DNA of 33,426 nucleotides from an uncultured Clostridia bacterium (GCA_947585865.1 CANPXH010000025.1:1-33426), one strand, 5' to 3'. Shown: positions 23,620 to 30,898, counted from the stretch's first letter. Made by a program: numbers and translations. The notes: generated by a model not told the origin, from the sequence alone.

Positions 23620-25701
23620 ATGAAAAGTTATTCAGCAAAGGAGATCAGAAACGTTGCGGTATTAGGTCACAGCGGCTGCGGTAAGACGACTATAGTTGAG
23701 GCTTGTCTTCATGTGAGCGGTGTTTCAAAGAGATTTGGACGTGTGGAAGAAGGAAATACCGTAAGCGACTACGATCCCGAGGAGATCAGAAGAAAGGTAT
23801 CCATAAGCTCTTCCATTATCCCGGTAGAGTGGCTTGATGAAAAGATCAATTTCATCGATACTCCCGGTTATTTCGATTTCGTCGGCGAAGTAAAGCAGGC
23901 GCTCAGCGTTGCGGATATGGCTCTTATAGTTGTAGACGCCAAGTCAGGCGTTGAGGTAGGCACCGAAAAGGCATGGGAAATGGCTACCGAGATGAATATT
24001 CCCAAGATGATATTCGTAAACGGTATGGACGATGAGAATGCAGATATGGAAAAGGTCGTTGAGCAGCTCCAGGCTACCTTCGGCAAGAGCATTGCGCCGC
24101 TGCAGGTTCCGTTTTATGAAGACGGCAAGTTCATAGGATTCGTAAATGCTGTCAAGAAAGAAGCACGCAAGTTTACAAACGGTCTTGTAGAGCCCTGCGA
24201 TATGCCTGCAGGCCTTGAAGACGAAGTTGAGGAAATGCGTCTTATGATCGAAGAGGCCGTTGCCGAGACAGATGACGACCTTATGGAGAAATTCTTTGCG
24301 GAAGAGAGCTTTACGGAGGATGAGATAAATAAGGGTCTTCGTGTAGGTATCGTAGACGGTTCGGTTACTCCCGTTATATGCGGCGCTGCCATTACTACGA
24401 TCGGCATAAGAGTTATGATGAACTCTATCAACAAGTACCTTCCTCCTACATCTGAGGTAAATCCTGTTGCTGAAGCTATCAATCCAAAGACAGAAGATAC
24501 CGTAGAGATAAACTGCGACGAAAACGATCCCGTTTGCGCATTTGTTTTCAAGACCATAGCAGACCCGTATGTAGGACGTCTGAGCATATTCAAGGTATAC
24601 AGCGGTACGCTTAAAAAGGATGCTATGCTCAGGAACGTAAATAAGAATATTACCGAGAAGATCGGCAAAGTATATGTATTGAGAGGCAAGGAGCAGATAG
24701 AGGTGGATATGCTCAAGGCAGGCGATATCGGTGCTGTTGCAAAGCTCCAGAATACCTCCACAAGCGATACCCTTGCTTCCAATGACAGACCTGTGATGAT
24801 ACCGGCTATAGTATATCCCACTCCCCTTCTTTCAAAGGCTATCACTCCCAAGACAAAGGGCGATGAGGATAAGCTGGCAGGCGCTATTTCAAAGCTTCGT
24901 GAAGAGGATAAAACTCTTGACTACAAGTTCGACAAGGAAACAAAGCAGTCTGTTATATATGCTATAGGCGATACTCATATCGATGTATTCGTAAATAAAT
25001 TAAAGAGCAAGTATAAGATCGATATAGAACTTTCCGAGCCTACCATTCCTTACAGAGAAATGATAAAGAGCCAGGAGAGGATAAGAAGCAAGTATAAGAA
25101 GCAGTCAGGCGGTTCAGGTCAGTACGGCGATGTTGAGATCATATTTGAACCGAGCGGCGATCTGAGCGGCGGATATGTATTTGAAGAGCAGATATTCGGC
25201 GGTTCCGTTCCCAAGCAGTATTTCCCTGCCGTTGAAAAGGGTATTCAGGAATCCATAAAGTCAGGCCCTCTTGCAGGCTATCCCGTAGTCGGCATAAAGG
25301 CTACTCTTGTAGACGGCTCCTATCACGCAGTTGACTCTTCAGAAATGGCGTTCAAGGTAGCTACAAGCATGGCCTTCAAGGATGCCTTTGCAAAGGGCAA
25401 GACCGCAATACTTGAGCCTATCGAGACTGTTCAGGTGGTAGTTCCCGACAGCTATACAGGCGATGTTATGGGCGATCTCAACAAGAGAAGAGGCCGTATA
25501 CTCGGTATGGAAGCCAAGCACGGCAAGCAGACTATACAGGCGGAAGCGCCTTTAGGTGAAATGATGAGCTATGCTACGGACCTTAGAAGTATGACTCAGG
25601 GCAGAGGCGAGTTCACTATGGAATTTGCACGCTATGAGGAAGCTCCCAAGGATGTCCAGGATAAGGTAATAGCTGCAAGAAAGGCTGAAATGGATAAGTA
25701 A
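23620..25701 (+). CDS. EF-G-2-type translational GTPase
   Basis: A 693-residue GTPase with the EF-G domain order. The G1 loop is GHSGCGKT (16-23), unlike AHIDAGKT of canonical EF-G, and G3 is DTPGYFDF (80-87), with Tyr84 where canonical EF-G has the catalytic His. Both features, plus the short G-domain lacking the canonical NKMDR sequence (here VNGMDDENAD), match EF-G-2 paralogues such as that of Thermus. The C-terminal half keeps the domain IV segment SGGSGQYGDVEIIFEP and the GRGEFTMEFARYE end. Its exact role is unclear, and a canonical fusA is expected elsewhere. ATG 23620 follows AAAGGAG. Codon use (more ATC, GGT) suggests strong expression. Confidence 0.88.
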   Translation: MKSYSAKEIRNVAVLGHSGCGKTTIVEACLHVSGVSKRFGRVEEGNTVSDYDPEEIRRKVSISSSIIPVEWLDEKINFIDTPGYFDFVGEVKQALSVADMALIVVDAKSGVEVGTEKAWEMATEMNIPKMIFVNGMDDENADMEKVVEQLQATFGKSIAPLQVPFYEDGKFIGFVNAVKKEARKFTNGLVEPCDMPAGLEDEVEEMRLMIEEAVAETDDDLMEKFFAEESFTEDEINKGLRVGIVDGSVTPVICGAAITTIGIRVMMNSINKYLPPTSEVNPVAEAINPKTEDTVEINCDENDPVCAFVFKTIADPYVGRLSIFKVYSGTLKKDAMLRNVNKNITEKIGKVYVLRGKEQIEVDMLKAGDIGAVAKLQNTSTSDTLASNDRPVMIPAIVYPTPLLSKAITPKTKGDEDKLAGAISKLREEDKTLDYKFDKETKQSVIYAIGDTHIDVFVNKLKSKYKIDIELSEPTIPYREMIKSQERIRSKYKKQSGGSGQYGDVEIIFEPSGDLSGGYVFEEQIFGGSVPKQYFPAVEKGIQESIKSGPLAGYPVVGIKATLVDGSYHAVDSSEMAFKVATSMAFKDAFAKGKTAILEPIETVQVVVPDSYTGDVMGDLNKRRGRILGMEAKHGKQTIQAEAPLGEMMSYATDLRSMTQGRGEFTMEFARYEEAPKDVQDKVIAARKAEMDK

Positions 25702-25746
25702 GCCTATATAAATAAGTTTTCCATTTTTGTTTCTTTATATTATAAT

Positions 25747-25783
25747 AAGGGGTCCCGTGTTATTAAAATCGGGGCCCCTTATT
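25747..25783. terminator. Bidirectional terminator between converging genes
   Basis: AAGGGGTCCCG (25747-25757) pairs with CGGGGCCCCTT (25770-25780), with one G-U pair. It lies between the EF-G-2 gene (+) and hydF (-), and both exits run into AT-rich sequence. Confidence 0.8.
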
Positions 25784-25834
25784 TCTTGCCTATTTAAAAT
25801 GGCTCAAAAAATTTTTCATATGAATCCATTATCG

Positions 25835-27034
25835 TTATCTCCATGCTGCCTTTAATTCCGGGAAGATCTCAATGCTTCTTTCAAGTATGCCCTGGGTATA
25901 GGCTATGAATATGCCGTAGTTGGTTATGGGTACGCCTTGCTGCTTGCACATGGCTATCCTGTGCTTCATTTCTTTTTCATTGAGCATACAGCCTCCGCAG
26001 TGTATGACTGCCTTGTATTGCGTAAGCTCCTTGGGAAATCCCGTGCCGCTGCAAAATTCATAGGTGATGTCTTTGTCGATGTGGGCTTTGAGCCATCTCG
26101 GTATTTTTACAGTGCCTATATCGTCGCATTGCCTGTGGTGTGTACAGCCTTCGGCAATAAGCACCTTGTCTCCGTCATCAAGGCCTTCGATAGCCCTTAC
26201 AGCCTCTATGGCGCCTTGTATATCTCCCTTGTATCTTGCAAAGAGTATGGAAAAGGAAGTGAGCGGCACGCTTTCAGGCACAACTGTCTTTACATAGCCA
26301 AAGGCCTGTGAATCCGTAATGACCATTTTAGGCGGCTTCGCCATATTCTCAAGGGTAGCCTTCAATTCCGTATCTCTGGTGACAAGAGCCGCAGCGCCTG
26401 CCTCCAATATATCTCTTATGGTCTGCTGCTGGGGAAGTATGAGCCTGCCCTTGGGCGCAGCCTTGTCTATGGGTATCACAAGCACAACAGTGTCATTTGG
26501 CTCAAGCTTGTCGCCTATTATCCTAAGCGTCATATCTTCGCTCGGCACAAGCTTTGCTATGGCTTCCTTGAGCTCATATATGCCTTCGCCTGTCTTTGCG
26601 CTTACCCACATACCTTTTTTTACAGTATATCTGTCTTCTGCCTCATCGCATTTGTTCATTATTACGATATAGGGCAGCTTTCTCTCTTCAAAGGCGGAAA
26701 TTATATCGTTGTCCTCTTTGGAGACGCCTTGTGTGCCATCGGCAACAAGAAGGGCGATATCCGTTTTGTTAAGTACGTCATAGGCCTTTTCCGTTCTCTT
26801 TTTGCCAAGCTCGCCTATATCGTCAAGCCCCGGAGTGTCTATTATCATAACGGGGCCCAAGGGCAAAAGCTCCATTGCCTTGTATACGGGATCTGTGGTG
26901 GTTCCCTTTACTGCCGATACTATGGCAAGGCTTTGACCTGTGATTGCGTTTATTATGCTGGATTTACCGGCATTTCTTTTTCCGAATATACCTATGTGTA
27001 TCCTGTCTGATCTTGGTGTGGAGTTTAAGCTCAT
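25835..27034 (-). CDS. hydF: [FeFe]-hydrogenase maturation GTPase HydF
   Basis: A 399-residue scaffold protein that carries the diiron H-cluster precursor and delivers it to apo-hydrogenase. The N-terminal GTPase domain has P-loop GKRNAGKSS (18-26), DTPGLDD (66-72) and NKCD (127-130). The C-terminal domain has the cluster-binding motif C297-x-H299-x46-C346-x2-C349 (CTH and HCGGC), exactly the HydF spacing. It is the last gene of a minus-strand operon, starting 11 bases after hydG. Confidence 0.96.
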   Translation of the reverse strand: MSLNSTPRSDRIHIGIFGKRNAGKSSIINAITGQSLAIVSAVKGTTTDPVYKAMELLPLGPVMIIDTPGLDDIGELGKKRTEKAYDVLNKTDIALLVADGTQGVSKEDNDIISAFEERKLPYIVIMNKCDEAEDRYTVKKGMWVSAKTGEGIYELKEAIAKLVPSEDMTLRIIGDKLEPNDTVVLVIPIDKAAPKGRLILPQQQTIRDILEAGAAALVTRDTELKATLENMAKPPKMVITDSQAFGYVKTVVPESVPLTSFSILFARYKGDIQGAIEAVRAIEGLDDGDKVLIAEGCTHHRQCDDIGTVKIPRWLKAHIDKDITYEFCSGTGFPKELTQYKAVIHCGGCMLNEKEMKHRIAMCKQQGVPITNYGIFIAYTQGILERSIEIFPELKAAWR

Positions 27035-27045
27035 ATCGAACCTCC

Positions 27046-28464
27046 TTAGAAGCGGAAGTCTCTCTGACCGCCCTCTATGTCGTACAGATGTTTTTTAACT
27101 ATAGCCTTTACCTTTTCCTTGGGTATGTTTTCGATCTCTCTTGCAATAAGCTCCTTGCCTATTTTCTTGGTATCTTCGGAAGCATAGTCCTCAAGATATT
27201 CATCAAGAGTCATAAGGGCGTTGGGCAGACAGCAGTTGGATATCTGTCCTGACTTGCAAAGGCTCATAAAACGATCTCCCGTTCTGCCCTCTCTGTAGCA
27301 GGCGGTACAGAAGCTGGGTATATGTCCTCTTCTCATAAGCCAATTTACCACCTCGTCAAGAGTCCTCTTGTCTTCTACATCGAATTGCTCGCTCTTGTTG
27401 TCTTCCGGTTCGGGCTCGGCATAGCCGCCTACGCTCGTGCGTGAGCCGCCGCTTATCTGTGATATTCCCAATTCCAGCACTCTTTCACGGCATGCCTTGC
27501 TTTCTCTTGTGGAAACTATCATGCCCGTGTACGGCACGGCTATCCTTATACAAGCTACTATTTTGGCAAAGATATCATCGTTTATGCCGTCTTTGAAGCT
27601 GTCCGCATCAATATCGTCAGCGTGTCTTATCCTTGGCACGCTTATGGTATGAGGGCCTACGCCGAATACGGCTTCCATATGCTCTGCGTGCATGAGGAGC
27701 CCTGCAAATTCATATTTGTATTTTTCAAGGCCGAAAAGTACGCCGAAGCCTACATCATCGATGCCTGCCGTCATGGCTCTGTCATGAGCCTCCGTATGGT
27801 AGGCATAATCGCTCTTGGGGCCTGTTGGGTGAAGCCTTTCATAGCTTTCCTTGTGGTAGGTTTCCTGGAAAAGTATATATGTGCCTATACCTGCTTCCTT
27901 CAGCTTCTTGTAATTTTCCACGGTAGTTGCGGCGATGTTTACATTGACTCTTCTTATTGCGCCGTTTTTGTGCTTTATGCCGTATATCGTCTTGATGCTT
28001 TCAAGCACATACTCTATGGGATTGTTCACAGGGTCTTCTCCTGTTTCAAGGGCAAGACGCTTATGCCCCATATCCTGGAGAGCTATGACCTCCTTTTTTA
28101 TTTCCTCCTGGGTAAGCTTTTTTCTGGCAATGTGCTTGTTCTTCATATGATAAGGACAGTATACACAGCCGTTTACACAGTAGTTGGAAAGATAAAGAGG
28201 CGCAAACATAACTATCCTGTTGCCGTAGAATTCCTGCTTTATCTCCTTGGCAAGAGCAAATATCTCATTGTTTTTCTCTTCGTTCTCACAAACAAGAAGA
28301 ACAGAGGCTTCCCTGTGAGACAAGCCCTTTTTCTGCCTAGCCTTTTCAATGATCGAGTCTATGAGCTCGATATTGTTTTTGTTGGCTTCGGCATACTCAA
28401 GAGTATCCGTTATCTCTTCATGGGATATGAATTCCTCTGCTTTCATGGATCTTGGATCATACAT
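27046..28464 (-). CDS. hydG: [FeFe]-hydrogenase H-cluster radical SAM maturase HydG
   Basis: A 472-residue radical SAM enzyme that splits tyrosine to provide the CO and CN ligands of the H-cluster. The SAM cluster motif is C96-x3-C100-x2-C103 (CVNGCVYC), and the auxiliary cluster motif near the C terminus is C386-x2-C389-x22-C412, as in the family. HydG is related to ThiH but has this extra C-terminal cluster domain, so the assignment is firm. A GGAAGGAG site precedes the start. hydE, the third maturase, is not in the window. Confidence 0.96.
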   Translation of the reverse strand: MYDPRSMKAEEFISHEEITDTLEYAEANKNNIELIDSIIEKARQKKGLSHREASVLLVCENEEKNNEIFALAKEIKQEFYGNRIVMFAPLYLSNYCVNGCVYCPYHMKNKHIARKKLTQEEIKKEVIALQDMGHKRLALETGEDPVNNPIEYVLESIKTIYGIKHKNGAIRRVNVNIAATTVENYKKLKEAGIGTYILFQETYHKESYERLHPTGPKSDYAYHTEAHDRAMTAGIDDVGFGVLFGLEKYKYEFAGLLMHAEHMEAVFGVGPHTISVPRIRHADDIDADSFKDGINDDIFAKIVACIRIAVPYTGMIVSTRESKACRERVLELGISQISGGSRTSVGGYAEPEPEDNKSEQFDVEDKRTLDEVVNWLMRRGHIPSFCTACYREGRTGDRFMSLCKSGQISNCCLPNALMTLDEYLEDYASEDTKKIGKELIAREIENIPKEKVKAIVKKHLYDIEGGQRDFRF

Positions 28465-28520
28465 TTTTGATTTCTCCTTCCTTTCGGGTCAGATCTATGC
28501 GGTCTTTCCCGTCAGCAATT

Positions 28521-28760
28521 TTAGCTGTAAATTGTTTTTGTGCTTACTCCTTCAAGCTGTCCCAGCTTTCCCGATAAAGCATTTATAATATCGTTAGGCG
28601 CATCCATAACTATACTTATTATAGAAATGTTTTTCTTCCTGTATGGAACGCCCATTCGGGATATTATGTAATCGCTGTACTCATGGAGAAGGTCATTTAT
28701 ATCTCCCGCTGAGGATGTGTCGCTTACGATAATGCCTATAAGAGCAACTCTTGTATCCAT
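28521..28760 (-). CDS. TM1266-type iron-only hydrogenase system protein
   Basis: A 79-residue ACT-like or NikR C-terminal-like small protein (MDTRVALIGIIVSD...IISIVMDAPNDIINALSGKLGQLEGVSTKTIYS) matching the TM1266 family, which is almost always encoded beside hydE, hydF and hydG and is thought to be regulatory. It is the first gene of the operon; hydG follows after 56 bases. AAGGTGG lies 8 bases before the start. Confidence 0.88.
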   Translation of the reverse strand: MDTRVALIGIIVSDTSSAGDINDLLHEYSDYIISRMGVPYRKKNISIISIVMDAPNDIINALSGKLGQLEGVSTKTIYS

Positions 28761-28797
28761 TATGTCTTCACCACCTTACTAATAATTATTATTAATT

Positions 28798-28826
28798 ATA
28801 ATATCACATATGCAATTATATATCAA
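28798..28826 (-). promoter_or_regulatory. Sigma-A promoter of the hydrogenase maturation operon
   Basis: On the minus strand, TTGATA (28826-28821), 17 bp, TATTAT (28803-28798), about 37 bp before the TM1266-type start codon. Confidence 0.7.
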
Positions 28827-28904
28827 CAAAAAAATTAATAAAATTTTTGTAAATGATATTTGGCTTTGTATATCAATATCTGTTGTCTTTCTTAAGGCGG
28901 GTAT

Positions 28905-28933
28905 TTGTTCTCCGACCCTTTTTATGATATAAT
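28905..28933 (+). promoter_or_regulatory. Promoter of a non-coding RNA gene
   Basis: TTGTTC (28905-28910), 17 bp, then TATAAT (28928-28933) with an extended -10 TG at 28925-28926. No plus-strand ORF follows. Confidence 0.65.
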
Positions 28934-28939
28934 ACCGAA

Positions 28940-29163
28940 TAAAAAGAGATATCACACGGTCTCTTGAAAACGCCGCAATATACGGGCAGTATACACTCTC
29001 TTTTGCAAGCTGCTTGTTTTGCAATAATTTTTAATGGGAATCTTAATTAATATTTAAAACTTTAAATTATAAAAACTACAGTAAATAAGCCACTTGCAAG
29101 CGTGTATGTATATTACTTGTATATTATGACATTTTTCAAGAGACAGTATGAGGTCTCTTTTTT
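28940..29163 (+). ncRNA. Rod-shaped structured RNA of about 220 nt, 6S-like
   Basis: Nested helices form one long interrupted hairpin: 28959-28970 with 29133-29144 (12 bp), 28977-28983 with 29119-29125 (7 bp), 28989-28996 with 29102-29109 (8 bp with two G-U pairs) and 29003-29009 with 29093-29099 (7 bp), leaving an apical region of about 83 nt. A terminator, AAGAGAC/GTCTCTT (29138-29144 with 29153-29159) plus Ts, ends the transcript and competes with the outer helix for 29138-29144. Promoter, length and rod architecture recall 6S RNA, the RNA polymerase-binding decoy, but I could not confirm its conserved bubble sequence. No plus-strand gene follows, which argues against a simple attenuator. 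Confidence 0.55.
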
Positions 29164-29183
29164 ATTTTATGTTATATCATAAT

Positions 29184-29217
29184 AAAAAGAGATGCAGCTT
29201 TTGCTGCACTCCTTTTT
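29184..29217 (-). terminator. Intrinsic terminator for the 147-aa gene
   Basis: A 15-position stem (29184-29198 with 29203-29217) around a 4-nt loop has A-rich and T-rich flanks, so it can act in both directions. It ends the phage-side gene at 29232. Confidence 0.8.
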
Positions 29218-29231
29218 ATTAATCACATTTT

Positions 29232-29675
29232 TTAAAATATCTTCTTGCCGTCAAGATATGCGCTAAAATCAGCATCTCTGTTTTCGATCCACCACGCAGC
29301 AGAATTTTTATCTGTTACTAAAGCCTTATATCTGTTGTATCTGGCAACCATGTCTTTCTGTGTTGCCATTTCCTCATCTATTTTTGTTTCTAACAAATCA
29401 TCATAGCCGGCTGCTAAAGCTGTTGCCTCTTCAAGTACAAACTTTGCTATTTCTTCGGCAGTTCCTTTAACGTATTTTTGCGTTCTTTCCGCATTTATCG
29501 GTCTACCGTCAGACATTTTTTTGATAGCCACATGCAAGTATGTCTTGCCGTAGTTTGTTCTGATTTTTTCCGCCCAAGCAATCTGCTTTTCTGTTCCTGT
29601 CAGCTGAGGTATTTCTTCAGCTGTTAAAAATGTAACCGCAGGGCTAATGTTGTTGATAATTTCATTCATTTTCAT
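29232..29675 (-). CDS. Uncharacterised phage-type protein, 147 aa
   Basis: I do not recognise a named family. The protein is soluble and mainly helical. Residues about 23-38 (TGTEKQIAWAEKIR) and about 126-133 (AAWWIENRD) resemble a pair of short motifs seen together in phage and plasmid proteins of unknown function. It is expressed from its own copy of a promoter-operator module that also drives the 82-aa/HTH operon, so it belongs to the same regulon. ATG follows AAAGGAGG by 8 bases. It is a candidate anti-defence or host-takeover protein by context only. Confidence 0.7.
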   Translation of the reverse strand: MKMNEIINNISPAVTFLTAEEIPQLTGTEKQIAWAEKIRTNYGKTYLHVAIKKMSDGRPINAERTQKYVKGTAEEIAKFVLEEATALAAGYDDLLETKIDEEMATQKDMVARYNRYKALVTDKNSAAWWIENRDADFSAYLDGKKIF

Positions 29676-29721
29676 TTTTTTGTCCTCCTTTAATTAGGTC
29701 GTTTATTTATCTTACAAGTAT

Positions 29722-29798
29722 ATTATATAACATTTGTTATACTTTGTCAAGTAAAATGGCATCAAAATGTTGCACAAATTTATATAACATTTGTTATA
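29722..29798 (-). promoter_or_regulatory. Promoter-operator module, copy 1 (147-aa gene)
   Basis: On the minus strand a fully consensus promoter, TTGACA (29750-29745), 17 bp, TATAAT (29727-29722). The palindrome TATAACATTTGTTATA occupies the spacer and -10 edge (29726-29741), and an identical one lies upstream (29783-29798), centres 57 bp apart. A bound repressor would block RNA polymerase. Confidence 0.85.
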
Positions 29799-29826
29799 CA
29801 GTATGCACAAAAAAATACAAGAGCAA

Positions 29827-30300
29827 TCAGCTCTTGTATTTATTGATCAATCCCAACGTTTCGGGGTCCTCAATTACATCCTCAAATTTACACCCCAGGG
29901 CAATACAAATTTTTAATATCTTATCAATCTTTGTCAGCTTTCTTACTCGCTGTTCATAAAATTGTAGTAATTCTTTTTTTATGCCCGTCTTTTCTGCAAG
30001 CTGCGCCCGTGTCAACCCTGCGGCTTCTCTCGCCAGTTTCAACTTGCTTTTGCCGATTCTGCCGCCTTCCAAACCTTCATTTGCCGCTGCGAGTAGCGGC
30101 TCAAGGTCACCTTGTTCGGCAGCATTATATATTTCTGCATACTTCTCAGCCTCTTTTTGGTTTAAGAAGTATCGGTCAATAACTGACCTACCACCCTCAA
30201 TCCGGGCGGTGGAAGTGCGAGGTATATCGCCCTCGCACTTCGTTACATCATATTTAGTCCTGCTGTCAGGCAGCACTCTTTCTGATACTTTGTAATACAT
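29827..30300 (-). CDS. HTH (XRE/Cro-like) regulator, Aca-like by position
   Basis: A 157-residue protein with an N-terminal domain of unknown type (residues 1-80, with acidic helix NQKEAEKYAEIYNAAEQGDLEPLL) and a C-terminal XRE helix-turn-helix (about 86-145; KLAREAAGLTRAQLAEKTGIKKELLQFYEQ). It is second in an operon after an 82-aa gene, 17 bp apart, with AGGAGG in the gap. The promoter carries two perfect palindromes, so it most likely represses its own operon and the 147-aa gene. A small gene followed by an HTH gene under an inverted-repeat promoter is the layout of acr-aca loci; that reading is inference. Confidence 0.85.
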   Translation of the reverse strand: MYYKVSERVLPDSRTKYDVTKCEGDIPRTSTARIEGGRSVIDRYFLNQKEAEKYAEIYNAAEQGDLEPLLAAANEGLEGGRIGKSKLKLAREAAGLTRAQLAEKTGIKKELLQFYEQRVRKLTKIDKILKICIALGCKFEDVIEDPETLGLINKYKS

Positions 30301-30317
30301 TAAATTATCCTCCTTTT

Positions 30318-30566
30318 TTACAACTCAATCTTTTCTCCATATACTTTAAACTCCATGCCATAAGTCCAATCTACTACAATGCCCTCATCGTCAATGTAGC
30401 AATATTTTTTTATGCCATTAGGCAAGGTTTTTACAACCGTTGCCTTAATATGTGTAGCCAAAGCTGGCTTATCTAATATCATACCTCTCATAGCATTTGC
30501 AGCAAGGGCATGAGCATATTTTCCACATCTTGTTGATCTCCTGTCTAATTCGCTTACATTTTTCAT
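30318..30566 (-). CDS. Uncharacterised small phage protein, 82 aa
   Basis: No family recognised. The N-terminal half is basic and Ala-rich (KYAHALAANAMRGM), and the C-terminal half looks like a small beta-sheet (HIKATVVKTLPNGIKKYCYIDDEGIVVDW). It is the first gene after promoter-operator copy 2 and is coupled to the HTH gene. AAGGAGG lies 8 bases before the ATG. By position it is the candidate effector (anti-CRISPR-like) gene of the operon, without sequence evidence for that activity. Confidence 0.7.
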   Translation of the reverse strand: MKNVSELDRRSTRCGKYAHALAANAMRGMILDKPALATHIKATVVKTLPNGIKKYCYIDDEGIVVDWTYGMEFKVYGEKIEL

Positions 30567-30608
30567 TTTGTTTACCTCCTTAAGGTCGTTTATTTATCTT
30601 ACAAGTAT

Positions 30609-30685
30609 ATTATATAACATTTGTTATACTTTGTCAAGCAAAATGCCGCTGAAATATTGCACAAATTTATATAACATTTGTTATA
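30609..30685 (-). promoter_or_regulatory. Promoter-operator module, copy 2 (82-aa/HTH operon)
   Basis: Minus-strand TTGACA (30637-30632), 17 bp, TATAAT (30614-30609), with TATAACATTTGTTATA at 30613-30628 and again at 30670-30685. Sequence and 57-bp spacing match copy 1, and similarity extends over about 120 bp, including the leader, so the whole regulatory region has been duplicated. Confidence 0.88.
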
Positions 30686-30695
30686 TAATATGCAC

Positions 30696-30842
30696 AAAAA
30701 AAGAAAGGCACCATTGCCTGTGCCTTTCGTGTAAGATAAATAACGCATTTCTGCGCTGGCTTTAAATCCATATCAGATTTTAAGCGATATGACTTTTCAA
30801 TCCAACACCCCTTGAGGAGTGAAATAACAGAGGGCAATCTCT
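30696..30842 (-). ncRNA. Small RNA with a CRISPR-repeat-like element (candidate RNA anti-CRISPR)
   Basis: A complete minus-strand transcription unit with no ORF. The predicted start is near 30842. The RNA contains a CRISPR-like repeat (30793-30825), a CATATC/GATATG hairpin (30769-30791), a GCGCA/TGCGT stem with a GAAA tetraloop (30743-30756) and a 14-nt element (30730-30743) complementary to two nearby mRNA leaders. It ends with a 9-bp terminator stem, GAAAGGCAC/GTGCCTTTC (30703-30728), and seven Ts. It resembles the solitary repeat units reported in phages as RNA anti-CRISPRs, which divert Cas proteins; function here is inferred. Confidence 0.6.
30793..30825 (-). repeat. Solitary CRISPR-repeat-like sequence, type I-C style
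   Basis: On the minus strand a 33-nt unit begins ATTTCACTCC, forms a 6-bp hairpin CACTCC/GGGGTG (one G-U pair, TCAA loop) and ends TTGGATTGAAAAG. The hairpin followed by GGATTGAAA is the hallmark of type I-C repeats, where the usual form is GTGGATTGAAA. There is one such unit, no equally spaced copies, and no cas gene in the window. Confidence 0.5.
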
Positions 30843-30848
30843 ATATTT

Positions 30849-30877
30849 AGAATATCAATATAATTTGTTTTTGTCAA
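30849..30877 (-). promoter_or_regulatory. Promoter of the small RNA
   Basis: Minus-strand TTGACA (30877-30872), exactly 17 bp, TATTCT (30854-30849). It is free of the TATAACA palindrome, so it is probably constitutive or under other control. Confidence 0.7.
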
Positions 30878-30898
30878 TATTTTTAGCAATAAAAAAAT

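Noticed and set aside
23857..23880. Loss-of-function of the EF-G GTPase because the catalytic His is Tyr
   Set aside because: The DTPGY form is typical of EF-G-2 paralogues, so it marks the subfamily and is not a defect.
24114..24851. A 245-aa minus-strand ORF
   Set aside because: It lies entirely antisense to the EF-G-2 gene and has low-complexity hydrophobic content and no start signals.
28779..29024. An 81-aa minus-strand ORF
   Set aside because: It covers the promoter of the hydrogenase operon and the 5' half of the structured RNA. It is AT-driven and has no ribosome-binding site.
30793..30825. A CRISPR array
   Set aside because: Only one repeat-like unit is present. The CATATC/GATATG hairpin beside it has a partly similar 3' end (GGATTTAAAG) but there is no spacer-length gap or regular spacing, so no array was called.
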